Below are positions 1 through 11,206 of a DNA stretch of 64,000 bases, in pieces. The notes below the pieces were generated by a model. That model was not told the DNA's origin. It saw only the letters and a list, made by a program, of their open reading frames with translations, and ran no database searches. The position numbers and the translations under genes were made by a program. The stretch's first letter is position 1; each line of letters starts with the position of its first letter. Source of the stretch: Myotis daubentonii (Eukaryota; Chordata; Mammalia; Chiroptera; Vespertilionidae); NCBI RefSeq assembly GCF_963259705.1, contig NC_081842.1, forward strand, positions 89,890,433 through 89,954,432. Reading direction: 5' to 3'.

Positions 1-736
1 TTGCTCTCCCAATAACAACCACATTATCACATTTAGCTATCACTTCTCAGGACCTATTTTAATCCATCTGTAAGTAGCATTTTTAATAGTTGTTCATTCC
101 TTCTTCCTTGATATGTGTTGTTCACTTGGTCTTTGAGCCTCTGCCTCTTGAGCTTTCCCCTAATTCACTTCACTTTGCTGAAAAGTGCTGGTCTTTCTAA
201 CTGCTAAATGTTGGAGCAACTCAGGAATAAATTCATGGATCCTCATGTTCTCTTTTTAAATTTTATTTTTTAGCTTATCTAAACTATTTTTGGGCTTATC
301 ATATTTTGACTGTACCAAAACCCAAGTTTATATTTTCAACTCAAACCTGCTTATGGTGAGACTCACGTATGCAACTGCTTATTAGACAATTGAGATTTTA
401 GGAGCTTCAAAATTAAGCTATTCAAAATGTTTAATTCTTCACATAACTCACTTTCAAAATCTACCCATCCCTCAGTCTTCCTGACTTTGTACATAGCATC
501 TATATTCTAACAGATGCTCATACCAAAAATTTGGTTATCTCTTTTGACTTCTTTCTTCATCTCACTTGTAAATCAAGAATCAAATCACATCTCTTCATCA
601 CCATTCATATCATCCCAAATAATCATCAATATTTTGCCTATGTTATTGTGAAAATTTCCTGCTTCCATTTTTGTTGGTGTACCCTTAATTCTCTCAAGGG
701 CAGAAGGAGTAAGCAGTATTTATTTATTCGTTTGTT
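1..736. other. AT-rich non-coding stretch
   Basis: No coding, RNA or repeat signature was recognised. The open frame at 531-803 runs into the TATG microsatellite and has no coding character. Confidence 0.5.
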
Positions 737-780
737 TATGTATGTATGTATGTATGTATGTATGTATGTATGTATGTATT
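737..780. repeat. (TATG)n microsatellite
   Basis: About ten uninterrupted TATG units, ending in a T-rich stretch. The purity suggests a length-variable locus. Confidence 0.95.
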
Positions 781-1086
781 TATATTTAACTATATTTATT
801 TAGTACATGTGTTGAATAAACAATTAATAAGGACATAACTGAAAAATCTATGGGGTAGAGAGAGGAAGGAGTAAAAGAAAAATATGTGTGGGGAGGAGAG
901 AGGAAAAACATGTACTCAAATAAGATCCTTAAGTAACTGAGGAACATTAGAAGATAATGAAAAAGGGAGAATGTATTACAGTGAGATTGCATTAATGAAA
1001 TTATATAGAATTGAACACTCTCCTAGTTAATTACTAATCCTATAACCTTTGGCACATTACTTTTCTCTGAGCATAAGTTTTTTTAA
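781..1086. other. purine-rich non-coding stretch
   Basis: AT-rich, then a GA-rich block near 855-970. No gene or named repeat recognised. Confidence 0.5.
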
Positions 1087-1655
1087 TTGTGGTGGTTGGT
1101 AGAATTCTAAGATTCTCCTTGTAATTCCCATGACTTAATGTATACACCCTCTCCCTCTTTAAGTACTAATCTATGTGCTGCTATGAAAGGATTTTGCAAC
1201 TGTAATTAAGATTCCAAAACAAGGTGACCTGAGAAATAAGTTTATCTTGCGACCTAACTAAATCTTGTAAGTCCTTAGAAAGGACAGGGTTCTTCTTGGC
1301 TTGGAAGATTAGACTCATAAGGGAAAGTCTCTGTTTCTGGCTTTGAAGATGGAGACCACTTGACAAGAAAGCAGGTATTTTTTAGGAGCTGAGAGAGACA
1401 GCAGCTAACAGCCAGCAAGAAAATGGGACCTTAATCCTACAGTCACATGATGCAGCTACATGAGCTTGCCAGAAAACTCTGGACTCCAAAGAATGCAACC
1501 TGACCTAAATATTGGTTTTAGCTTTGCAAAACCCAGAGCTAAAAACCTAGACATGCTGAGAGCAAACTTTAGACCTGCAGAATTGTGGGATGATAAATAT
1601 TCATTGTTTTAAGCCACTAAATTTTTGGTAATTTGCTATGCAGCATTAGAAAATG
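1087..1655 (+). repeat. MLT1-type MaLR LTR
   Basis: The order of landmarks follows MLT1 LTRs: a TGGTTGGTAGAATTCTAAGA-like start, a TTTTGCAACTGTAATTAAG block, a middle with GAAGATGGAGACC and CAGCTAACAGCCAGCAAG, and the 3' end with TTTTAAGCCACTAAATTTTT followed by GGTAATTTGC. It is an old ERVL-MaLR solo LTR relic. No internal retroviral sequence is visible next to it. The exact ends are eroded. Confidence 0.85.
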
Positions 1656-3130
1656 ACTCTAAATTAATCTCTAAAATTAGGATTTTAATATATTTTAATA
1701 AGATCAAAAGGAAGTAGCAATTACTTTTTATAGACATGAATAGTACCTATAAATTTAAAGAAAACATTGTAGAAAGAGAACTTGGTAAGAAAATGAGCTG
1801 CTACAATGACGAGTTTTGGAATAGGAGAAAGGAGACAATAGCTACACTATAAGAATATTAATATGCTCCATGGTAGATAGAACTGTATATGATGGAGTTT
1901 TAATGTACATCTATCACTTAAATTCTGTTGTAGGGTACATTTTATTGTAATGGAAATTTCTTAATAAACTTAATGAGTTCACCTTTTGTAATACATTTTA
2001 GATTTTGTTTACAAAATTAAAAATAACAAAACATCACTATATTATTGATTTCTGACTATGGGCAACCCCCATATTAGGTATTCTACTTAAATGTCACATT
2101 TAATTCTCCAAATAAAACCAAAGAATTAATTATAACAATCAAGGCAAGAATTGCTTACAAATACCTCCAAAAAGATGTCATGCACTCTTGTGTTCAAAGG
2201 AAAATTGTCCTTGAAAAATTTTTTGTAAAAGTACTGATTTCCAAAAGAGCATTTGAGTCTTTCTGAATTATGCTATATTATAGGAGAAGATACTGAGTCA
2301 TTAGAAATTATGTTTTAGGAGGAATGCAGAATCAGTAGAGTTGTCATTAGTTATCATGTTGACTTAAGTTAGATAGCTAGCAAACATCTTTTAAATTGTG
2401 ACTGTTTGATGTGCTCCTTTTATACCCCCAACAAGTTTAGAGCTTTATGCGTGGTAGACATTTTGTGATCACTCAAGTCTATCTTCTATTTCAAGTTTCT
2501 CTTTATCTATAAAATCAATTTATTCAGTGTGTCAGTTTTATTACACACACATTCATAGCTAGAAATTCTATTTGTTTATTGTTTAAATCTATTTGTACTA
2601 TTTCATATTATAGTTCATATTATATGTAAGCAATTAAGAACTAATTTGTTTCTCACTGGTTGTTCTACTATCATTAACTTCTTAGAGTATTAAATTCTGT
2701 TCTTTGATATGTCTGACACTTTGGGAGCATCATTTCATTTTGGGGTATATTGTTAATTTTCATTAAGAGTTTTAAATTTTTCTTGTGGACTCATGTACTT
2801 TAGATGGCCAAAATTGTTTTACAGAATTGGTTTTTATCTGCTTTTCTCTGGCATCTTATGATTTTCACAGGTCCATAATTAAATGATTAATTTCTTCACT
2901 CAGCAGACAAGCAACATGGTTAATAAAACCTGGATTCAATGTTAGAGTATAACAAAAGGCTTGTTCTTTGATATAGTTATGAGTCTATCTTTTCCTTTAG
3001 CCAAAGATCTAGGCAGATGCAAATATTTCCTTCTCTTTTTATCTTTTTTCTGGATAAACAGGATACAAATTTACCTTCTGTGTTTGAACAGACCAAACCA
3101 TATTGGTTCTTCTTTGGGCAGTGAGAGTTG
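1656..3130. other. AT-rich non-coding stretch
   Basis: About 1.5 kb of AT-rich DNA with short ORFs only. Nothing recognised; decayed old repeats are possible. Confidence 0.5.
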
Positions 3131-3285
3131 ATCCCTTCACCCTAGTGCACATGCCTGGATTTCAGGCTCAATACCCAGTAGGGGGCATGTCTGAGGCAGC
3201 CAATCCATAATTTTCTTCTCTCACCGATGATTCTCTCTCTCTATTCCTCACCCTTCCTTTCTCTCCATGAATCAATAAAAAAAAT
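3131..3285 (+). repeat. Ves-type SINE, 5'-truncated and diverged
   Basis: Carries the later body of the SINE: a CCCAGTAGGGGGCATG-like block, GAGGCAGCCAATC, a CT-rich tract, and AATCAATAAAAAAAAT. The tRNA-like head is badly eroded, so this is an old copy. Confidence 0.75.
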
Positions 3286-3669
3286 GTCTGTTTCAATATT
3301 ATCTGTATTTATGTAACATCACTTTGTAGGATACCTGCTATGGCTTTAAGCCCTCTTATCATATTCATGGATAATTTTCTTTTGAACACTACTACTTATT
3401 TTATTTTTTACTGGAATGGAATCTGCATTTTAATATGATCCAGAGGTGATTTGGATGTGCATTAAAGTCTGAATAGCAAGGCTCTAGAGAGCTAGTAGCA
3501 AATATTTATAAGAGTAAGTGTTGCTTTCTCCCAACTCAATCTTACATTGTAAGTTTAATTTGTAGTTATTTTATTCTTTCTTAAATCATTTTAATTAACT
3601 TATGCATTATGTTTAGGATAGTACTTTATAATGAATTTCTTCACAAATTTTACAATACTTATAAAATTA

Positions 3670-4253
3670 TCCTATCTAATAAAAGAGTGATATGCAAATT
3701 GACCATCACTCCAACACAAGATGACCACCCCCATGGGGTCAAAGATGGCTGCCACAAGATGGCCAGCAGGGGAGGGCAGTTGGGGGGGGACCAGGCCTGC
3801 AGGGGAGGGCAGTTGGGAGCAATTGGGCTGGCAGGGGAGGGCAGTTAGGGGCAACTGGGCTGGCAAGGGAGGGAAGTTAGGGATGACTGGGCGAGCAGAA
3901 GAGGGAAGTTGGGGGTAACCAGGCCAGCAGGGGAGGGCAGTTAGGGGTGACTGGGCCAGCAGGGGATGGCAGTTGGGGGGGACCAGGCCTGCAGGGGCGG
4001 GCAGTTGGGAGCAATTGGGCCAGCAGAGGAGCAGTTAGGCATCAATCAGGCTGGCAGGGGAGCGATTGGGAGCCAGCAGTCCTGGATTGTGAGAGGGATG
4101 TCCAACTGTCTGTTAGGCCCACCAGGATTGAGCCTAAATGGGCAGTTGGACATCCCTCAAGGGGTCCCAGATTGGAAAGAGTGCAGGCTGGGCTGAGGGA
4201 CACACACCCCCACCCCCTGCCCCATGCATGAATTTTATGTACCGGGCCTCTAG
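3670..4253 (+). mobile_element. HeliBat-type non-autonomous Helitron
   Basis: Starts TCCTATCTAATAAAAG, followed by the ATGCAAATTGACC block, and ends GGGCCTCTAG. The base before is A and the base after is T, as expected for Helitron insertion between A and T with no target duplication. The 3' hairpin is imperfect (CATGAATTTTATGTACCGG). The interior is a run of degenerate G-rich units (GGGGAGGGCAGTT) at about 3765-4060. No Rep/helicase coding capacity. Several spurious ORFs cover it on both strands. A 68-bp piece of it (3813-3880) was copied into the SINE at 4486-4553. Confidence 0.9.
3765..4060 (+). repeat. degenerate G-rich minisatellite inside Helitron
   Basis: Seven or more variants of a 35-45 base unit built on GCAGGGGAGGGCAGTTGGG. 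G-runs of three to eight bases make G-quadruplex folding on the + strand plausible. The same unit recurs in the Helitrons at 7330, 15100, 30060 and 62600. Confidence 0.8.
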
Positions 4254-4467
4254 TATAAATATACAACTATTTTTGTAAGTACACAGCACAACTTGCATTT
4301 TAAAATAAGGGTAAAATATTTTACATAATAGAAAAATAAATAAATGTATTAAATAGATTTATGTTTACTTTCTTAAGTATCTTGATTTCCAATCAGTAGT
4401 TTAGTTTTGCTATAACACAGAGGACCATCAATGTTCCTCTAAGTAGAATAAAATCTTTCATAGGAGT

Positions 4468-4748
4468 CTTTTTAAAAATTTTTATCTAACTTCCCTCCCT
4501 TGCCAGCCCAGTTGCCCCTAACTGCCCTCCCCTGCCAGCCCAATTGCTCCCAATTAGTGAGAGAGGAAGGGGGTGGGATGGAGAGATAGAAACATTGATG
4601 AGAGAGGAACATCGTGGATTGGCTGCCTCGTACATGCCCCCTACTGGGGATTGAGCTTGCAACCCCGGCATGTGCCCTGACCAGGAATCGGACCAGGGAC
4701 CTCTTGGTTCCTGGGTCTACTCTCAACCGCTGAGCCACATTGGCAGGG
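4468..4748 (-). repeat. Ves SINE carrying a 68-bp templated insert
   Basis: Reverse-complement Ves SINE: TTTTTAAAAATTTTTAT (the A-tail side), GAGAGAGGAAG, GGCTGCCTC, and a GAGCCACATTGGCAGGG end near 4748. The tail and the GA-rich body are split by 4486-4553, which is foreign to the SINE. That piece is the exact reverse complement of Helitron positions 3813-3880. The usual few bases of the TTTTATTGATTT junction are missing at the insert. Confidence 0.9.
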
Positions 4749-4964
4749 GATATGAGTCTTCATGAAAGTCTCATTTACATTTTTGGCAGCAATTTACCAC
4801 TTTTGACAGAAGAGGGTAAGAGGCAACATATTGTAATAGATAACAGTCCTTTTTCATCCATCCCACTATGTTACTGGGACCAGAAATCAATATATAACTT
4901 TAATCAAGAGAAATACAATAAAAAGAGAAAAGTCTGGGAACTAACTGAACTATGACTGCACGCA

Positions 4965-5110
4965 TGATCTTAGGAGCATTATTTGACCTCCTGAGCTTCA
5001 GTTTCTTCATCTGTAGAGTTGAGATTTTATTTTCTATTTAGAAGGGTTTTGGGAGGGTTGAATTAGGTTTTATTTGCATTACACTGTGTGAGAACATAGC
5101 CAGTTAAAAG
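4965..5110 (-). repeat. MIR SINE fragment
   Basis: Contains the reverse-complement MIR core motif CAGTTTCTTCATCTGTA (4999 onward), followed by a TTGAATTAGG-like segment. Family knowledge: MIR is an ancient mammalian tRNA-SINE. Ends approximate. Confidence 0.7.
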
Positions 5111-7329
5111 TTCATTTGTAAACCAGGAGGTGGCCATCTTATAAAGCTTGAGCCAGAGCTGGGCATTTTTTCTTAGAGATCACTGGCGCTGTGGATGGGG
5201 CTGTGAAGGGGACACAGTACTGATGAGCTGCACCATAATCATTTTACTAGGAACTCTCAGCTGGGAAACTATACCTTTAGACATTTGTTTATTAAACTGA
5301 GGAAGTAATGACAGCATATTTGATCTTCATGGCACTTGTTACAGTTTTAAAACACTATATGATAAATATGTTTTCTCTCATATTTATTAGATTAAAATAT
5401 TGCTGATTAGTGGTCTGCACTGTGGTCATGAGTACCAGTGTTAAATTTTCTAGAAATTTTTAAACCGATTATCATACTGTTGATAGTGTAAAATTGACCA
5501 TGGAGGAAATTGGCAAATACTACAATAAGAGCATTAATTAATTAACTAATGATTTACCAGTAAATACTCAAACAATTCCCTGTGGAATTTAATTATGTTC
5601 AGTTTTAGATATTCTAGTAAAACTCTCGTATTTTAACAATTTAAACTATGTCAACGATTGTGAAGAGAGGTACACAGCAAGCTGGCACTCCTGGAGGAGA
5701 GCCCGAGAGCCTCGGGTGTGCCGAAGGCCTTACAGTCACTCTGTCATCTGGCTAGGCTAAGCAATAGCTGTGCCCAGCCGAATTTTTTACTTTCCCGCCG
5801 TGAAAGGATCTCATTTGAAAAGCACGGTGTCTCTAAAGGAGCTCTTAAGCTGCTCAGACTGAGTGTGATGGTCTCAAAAATAGGTAAGCGTGCATGTGAA
5901 AATGAATCTATTACTGATAAAACAAGATTCAGATATGTGGCAAAAACAATTTCCTGTAACATTTCCTCAGAGGAAACTACTTATGCCATTATGAAACACT
6001 CTTCTCCCATCATTCATTCTGGTTTATTCTCTATCAATATTTTGGTTTCCAGTTATAAATGTAGTTAAAATATCCAGTGCATCTTGCTATCTAGTTTCTG
6101 TCACACTAAAGCTATGCTTGACTAATGATTACTTGTATAATTTCTTACTTTACAATATCCTTGCTAATCCTAAATCACTCTCAAAGCCAGTAATAGGTTC
6201 TGATGTGACATGTCACTCAGCATAAAGCTCCTCATGTATTTTTGATACCACACAGACTAGGGCAAGATCACTCTTAACATAAAATTATTCCTGTGAACTT
6301 TCCAAGAAAGAACTTTTGAAACAATTTTTTTAAATCTTTTTTAACCCATGCCAACTTTTGGTGACTAACAACTCCCCTAGCCCCTGGTAGCAAAAACCAT
6401 TTTATAAAGATTGCCTAATATAATATCACACAACCACTTCTGAGTCCTTTAGATTTTCAGCCTTCATGAGTTTTCAACTCTGTCATATTGAGCAGTTATT
6501 TATATTTCATCAGAATATCTATCTCTGTATTTTCTATGTGCTTACATTGAGGTTCTCCAGTGGGCTAATCCACATTTACCACTATGTTTAAAAACTCTTA
6601 AAAGGGCCTTATATTTTTTGTATTTTTTAGTTTGCTCCGTGTCTAATATGATGACCAGCACTCATTAGATATGCAATATATGCTGAAGAATCCTTATTTC
6701 TTTGTCTAACATGCATAACATAGGCTAAACCCAGAGGATATCATATATAACTAGAGGAAACATCACTTTATAGTTGTAATATGGAATATAGCAAAATGAC
6801 AATGTATATTCAAGGACCACAATGCTTTCAAAGCAGTCAATGATTTTATGATGATGAGTCATTTTAGATGTTTTCAATAAATGTGTCATGTTCTGACAAA
6901 CTATGGCTGGTCAAATTGTTCAAATTCTCTTGTTATTCTGGTCTTATAATTACTGTTTTGTTTGGTGATAACAATTATTGTGGTATATAAAGTTTCAAGA
7001 ATTTGGACCAGGGTTTCATAAAAGATAAAATAAAGAATCCCAGAATGGCTGAACATTGAAATGGAATTTATCACCAGGTGAGTTTAAGGGCCCGACTTAC
7101 AAGCAGGTAGAATTAGGGAGATCTGACAACAGAAGCCGGTGTTTGGGAAAAAGCTTCTAATTTCTGGAGAGGTAGGGTTATATATCAAAAGGGCTATCAG
7201 CCTCCTGCCCCCCCACCCCCCCCCCAAAAAAAAAATCATGCTCAAAAAGAGAAGCAAACCAAAGTGTATTTAGCTGAGAATAGCAGATTTCAGCTCTGAA
7301 AAAGAGGGTTCATGATCAACGTACCCTTC
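5111..7329. other. non-coding stretch with a CpG-bearing patch at 5690-5900
   Basis: Mostly AT-rich DNA. The patch at 5690-5900 has more CpG than its surroundings and is open on both strands (116 codons at 5718-6068 on +, 72 codons at 5744-5962 on -). It also contains an ATAG|GTAAGC splice-donor-like string at about 5881. No protein family is recognised in either frame. A C-run followed by an A-run sits at 7205-7234. Confidence 0.4.
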
Positions 7330-7849
7330 TCCTATTTAATAAAGAGGTAATATGCAACTTGACCATCACTGCAACACACAAGATGGCCACCCCCATGTGG
7401 TCAAAGATGGCCAACAGGGGAGGGCAGTTGTAGGTGATCAGGCCTGCAGGGAAGGGCAGTTTGGGGTGACTGGGCTGACAGAGGAGGGCAGTTGGGGGGG
7501 ACCAGACTTGCAGGGGAGGGCAGCTGGGGGCAACCAGGACTACAGGGGAGGGCAGTTAGGGGTAATCGGGTAGGCAGGGGAGCAGTTAGGCATCTATCAG
7601 GTTGGCAGGGGAGTGGTTAGGGGGTAATCAGGCAGGCAAGCAGGTGAGCGGTTGGAAGCCAGCAGTCCTGGATTGTGAGAGGGATGTCTGACTGCCTGTT
7701 TAGGCCCGATCTCACAGGCATCTCACAGGGATTGGGCCTAAACCGGCAGTCGGACATCCCCTAAGGGGTCCCAGATTCGAGAGGGTGCAGGCTGGGCTGA
7801 GAGGCACACGACCCCCCATATGCACAAATTTCATGCACCGAGCCTCTAG
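7330..7849 (+). mobile_element. HeliBat-type non-autonomous Helitron
   Basis: Starts TCCTATTTAATAAAG, has ATGCAACTTGACC, G-rich GGGGAGGGCAGTT units, and ends with the hairpin TGCACAAATTTCATGCA, then GAGCCTCTAG followed by T. The upstream base is not the usual A. A CAAGATGGCC motif lies near 7380. Non-coding. Confidence 0.88.
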
Positions 7850-9366
7850 TAACTGACATAAGACTGACTTGCTTCCTGGATTGTCTGTAAATTCTAGGGT
7901 TGAGGAAGAGCCCACAGGTTCGTGCTAAATGATATCATCTGGAAAAGAAAATACAGAAGGTCCAGAACAGTCACTAGGGTCTTGTTGCATGATTGTCAAA
8001 TGTGATGATTCTACAGGAAAAGCCCCTTTTAATGCAAAGTGTAAATAAATTTCTGGGCTCTGTATATAAGTTCCTTCAACTGGAGTAAAAAAGTGTCCTT
8101 TCCTACTCCCCCCTTATTCATCCACAAATCCCACAATTTATTCTGCAAACAGAATCACTGAATAAAACAGTATCTTTAGGCTGTCTATAAATGCATTTTA
8201 GCTCTGAAAGCATTTGAAGCTTTAAGCACACACCTATGTATACGTAACTATTAAAATAGTGTCTTTGATCAAAACATTTGCTTTCAGATATGCACAAATT
8301 TAGTATACTGGCTTTAAGCTTCTTGAGAAACAGCAAATTTTATAGGTAACTCTGATTATTAAGCCCTGCACTAGAAAGTTATTTGCATTAATCTACTCAA
8401 GTATAAATGGTTGTGCTAGTTAAACATTTATAAGAAAGAGTGTTGATGAATCTCACTGACTTACCTATATATCTTTTCTTAAAGCATACACTTTATTTAC
8501 TCACCTTGAATTGAACTATAATACTCTAAACAAAAGTAAAAAAAAATCATTATATTTTGTTATATAGCATTTACTGCTATGAAAAAAGTGACCTAAAAAT
8601 GTCTCTTTTAATTTTATCAAATTTAGAAAACCTATGAACTGAAAGTGTGTAACTTGATTACATTGCATATTAAAACAAGGATAATCTGTGAAATTATAGT
8701 ATTGATTAGAATAGTATTATTTCAATGTATAAACAGTTTTATTTGAAAAGGCATATTTTAAAAATAATCACATAATTCACTAATTAAATAATAGGTTACC
8801 GTATTTTTATTATTTCATATAAAAATGTTGTCCAGAATAGGAAAATATACAGGATGGGGAAAAATATGTTTACAATTGTTCATATGGAAAATAATACAAT
8901 AATTAATAAATAAAAACACACAAGTAAACTCTGTGTTTCCTGTACTTGCAACTGTAAACTTACTTTTGCCCCACCCTCTATGGTTAACAATATTTATATG
9001 TTAAACCTTTTATTAATATTCCATTAAATCTAAGTCCATATTTATACATATGAGCTTCCATTAATTTTAGTCAATTTAAATTTCAAAACAAATATAAAAT
9101 TTAACCAGATAAAGTATAAAATGGGACTAATTATATAAATAATACCTATGCATCCCCAACTTATTCTCTTTCAAGTGTCTTATTTCTTAAAATGTGGTCT
9201 GTTACTCCCCTGTATCATTCTACTTATTTTTTAAGATAGACACTGCCAGCATTAAATAAAGAAACAAAGCTATGAATATATTTCTATTATTTTATTCAAG
9301 TAATTAAAAACAAAAACTCTTTGAAAGAGTTTGAATAAATAATTTCAATTGTTTACCCAAAAATAG
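7850..9366. other. AT-rich non-coding stretch
   Basis: Low-complexity AT-rich sequence; no gene or named repeat recognised. Confidence 0.5.
9363..9366 (+). repeat. 4-bp target-site duplication of solo LTR, left copy
   Basis: ATAG lies immediately left of the LTR. The matching right copy is A10153 plus TAG 11204-11206, split apart by the Helitron pair inserted between them. Confidence 0.65.
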
Positions 9367-10152
9367 TGTCAAATAACGGTCATCAGTGCCAATTCAGTGC
9401 CAACAGGAATCCCCAATTTGGGGTGCGGTGAAGAAGAAAACTTGACTCCAGTGTAAAACAGCTCAATTGTGATAGAGTACAGCTGTCAAAGCAGCAGGGC
9501 TGTGAGGCAGCCCTAGGGCCAGGCCCCTCTCCGGCTAGACAGCTCTCCTCTGCTTGCTCATCTGCTTTGTGCTGCACTTGTCTGCTCCTTTGTGCTTTGG
9601 TCCGCTTCCCTTTGCTTTGCCCGCTCCATTCTGTGACAGTCTGTTCTGATCTATTCTGCTTTGCTCTGGAGAGACATCTTTAGTGTTTCAGTTCAGCCAG
9701 GGAATTGCAGTCTTCAGTGGAAAGAGAGAATGCTTTCCCAGAGCCATAGGGAAGCTGGCTTATATGGACAAAAGTCTCTGCCCCTGGTTCCTGATTGGTC
9801 TCTCCTTATGCAAATGAGGACCCAAATCTTCACAGTGTGATTGCTCCAAAAGGCACTGTCCAGAATGGTCAGAATAGAGCCACTCTGGTTGCTTGGAACT
9901 GGGCAGCAACAAGTGTATGGGGAAAACCTCATTTCCATTGGTTGAAATAGGATTCTAGGATCTCCTTTGTGAGAGGGCTGGCTCAGATGGCAGAAATGAA
10001 GTGCAGGCAGGCAGTTCAGTGCAGGCTTGCATGAGAAGCTCTGTGTAGAAATGGTTGAAAGGCTCTGTTTTTGGTTTATTTGTTTTTTAATTGGAGCCCA
10101 GCTAACCACCAGAAACTCTTCTTAGTAGGTAACTTCTTTCTCAGGGTTCACA
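9367..10152 (-). repeat. solo LTR of an endogenous retrovirus, minus strand
   Basis: Read on the minus strand, the element starts TGTGAACC and ends TTTGACA, so it has TG...CA termini and 786 bp. Around 9755-9820 the minus strand carries an ATTTGCAT octamer, a CCAAT box (ACCAATCAGG) and a TATA-like CATATAAGC in promoter order. A four-base target duplication fits a class I (gamma-like) element. No internal gag-pol-env is present, so it is a solo LTR from recombination between two LTRs. ORFs at 9383 and 9714 fall inside it and are not genes. Confidence 0.72.
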
Positions 10153-10153
10153 A

Positions 10154-10739
10154 TCCTATCTAATAAAAGATAAAAAGTGTAATTAACCGTACCTCTGCTA
10201 TGCTTCCAATTGGCTAATCAGGGAAATATGCAAATTAACTGCCAACAAAGATGGCGGCTGGCAGCCACACAGCTGAAGCAAACATGAGGCTTGCTTGCTC
10301 CAGTGATGGAGAAAGCCAAGGTTCCCCACCTGCAGCGGCCCAGCTCTGAGCCTGAAAGCAACAATGTTTCAATTATAGAAGCTAAACAAACCCCAGATAC
10401 CTGCTTTCAGCCGGCCGCAGCCTCAGAGCTAGGAGCACCAGTGACCTCAACAATGTTTCAATTATAGAAGTTAAATAAATCTCAGAATAAAAAAAAAAAA
10501 GAAAAAAAGGAGAAGCTGGGAGCTTCAGTCCCAGCCAGCCTGAAAACAGCCCTCAGCCCCTCACCCAGACTGACCAGGCACCCCAGTGGGGACCCCCACC
10601 CTAAAGGAGGTGTGACCAGCTGCAAACAGCCATCAGCCCCTCACCCAGGCTGGCCAGGCACCCAAGCGGGACTACCACGCTGATCCGGGACACCCTTCAG
10701 GACAAACCAGCCAGCCCCCACCCGTGCACCAGGCCTCTA
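10154..10739 (+). mobile_element. Helitron with unusual cargo, 3' end lacking final G
   Basis: Starts TCCTATCTAATAAAAG after an A and reaches GTGCACCAGGCCTCTA. The last G of CTAG is missing and the next Helitron begins at once. The interior differs from the other copies. It has a CAAAGATGGCGGC motif at about 10245, two copies of an ACAATGTTTCAATTATAGAA segment (about 10363 and 10451), an AATAAA-like site and an A-rich run (10489-10510) resembling a retroposed 3' end, then two similar CAGCCCCTCACCCAG segments. Confidence 0.8.
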
Positions 10740-11203
10740 TCCTATATAATAAAAGGGTAATATGCAAACTGACCCTAACAGCCGAAAGACTGGGAATGAT
10801 TGGTCACTATGACACACACTGACCACCAGGGGGCAGACGCTCAATTCAGGAGCTGCCCTTTGGTGGTCAGTGCGCTCCCACATGGGGGAGCTCTGCTCAG
10901 CCACAAGCCAGGCTGATGGCTGCCAGTACAGCGGTGGTGGTGGGAGCCTCTCCTGCCTCCTCAGCAGCGCTAAGGATGTCCAACTGCAGCTTAGGCCTGC
11001 TCCCCGCTGGCAAGTGGACATCCTCTGTGGGCTGCCAGGCTGCCAGAGGGATGTCTGACTGCCATCTTAGGCCCAATCCCCCGGGGAGCAGGCTTAAGCC
11101 AGCAGGTGGTCTTCCCCCGAGGGGTCCCAGACTGCAATAGGGCACAGGCCAGGCTGAGGGACCCCTCCCCCAGTGCACAAATTTTTGTGCACCAGGCCTC
11201 TAG
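10740..11203 (+). mobile_element. Helitron abutting the preceding one head-to-tail
   Basis: Starts TCCTATATAATAAAAG directly after the upstream element and ends GGCCTCTAG followed by T. The terminal hairpin is GTGCACAAATTTTTGTGCAC. It contains GACCACCAGGGGGCAGACGC, also present in the Helitrons at 55023 and 62924, which suggests a shared internal module. Non-coding despite overlapping ORFs on both strands. Confidence 0.9.
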
Positions 11204-11206
11204 TAG

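Noticed and set aside
9383..10109. Minus-strand ORFs as retroviral gene remnants
   Set aside because: They fall entirely within the LTR, which carries promoter motifs, and do not resemble gag, pol or env.
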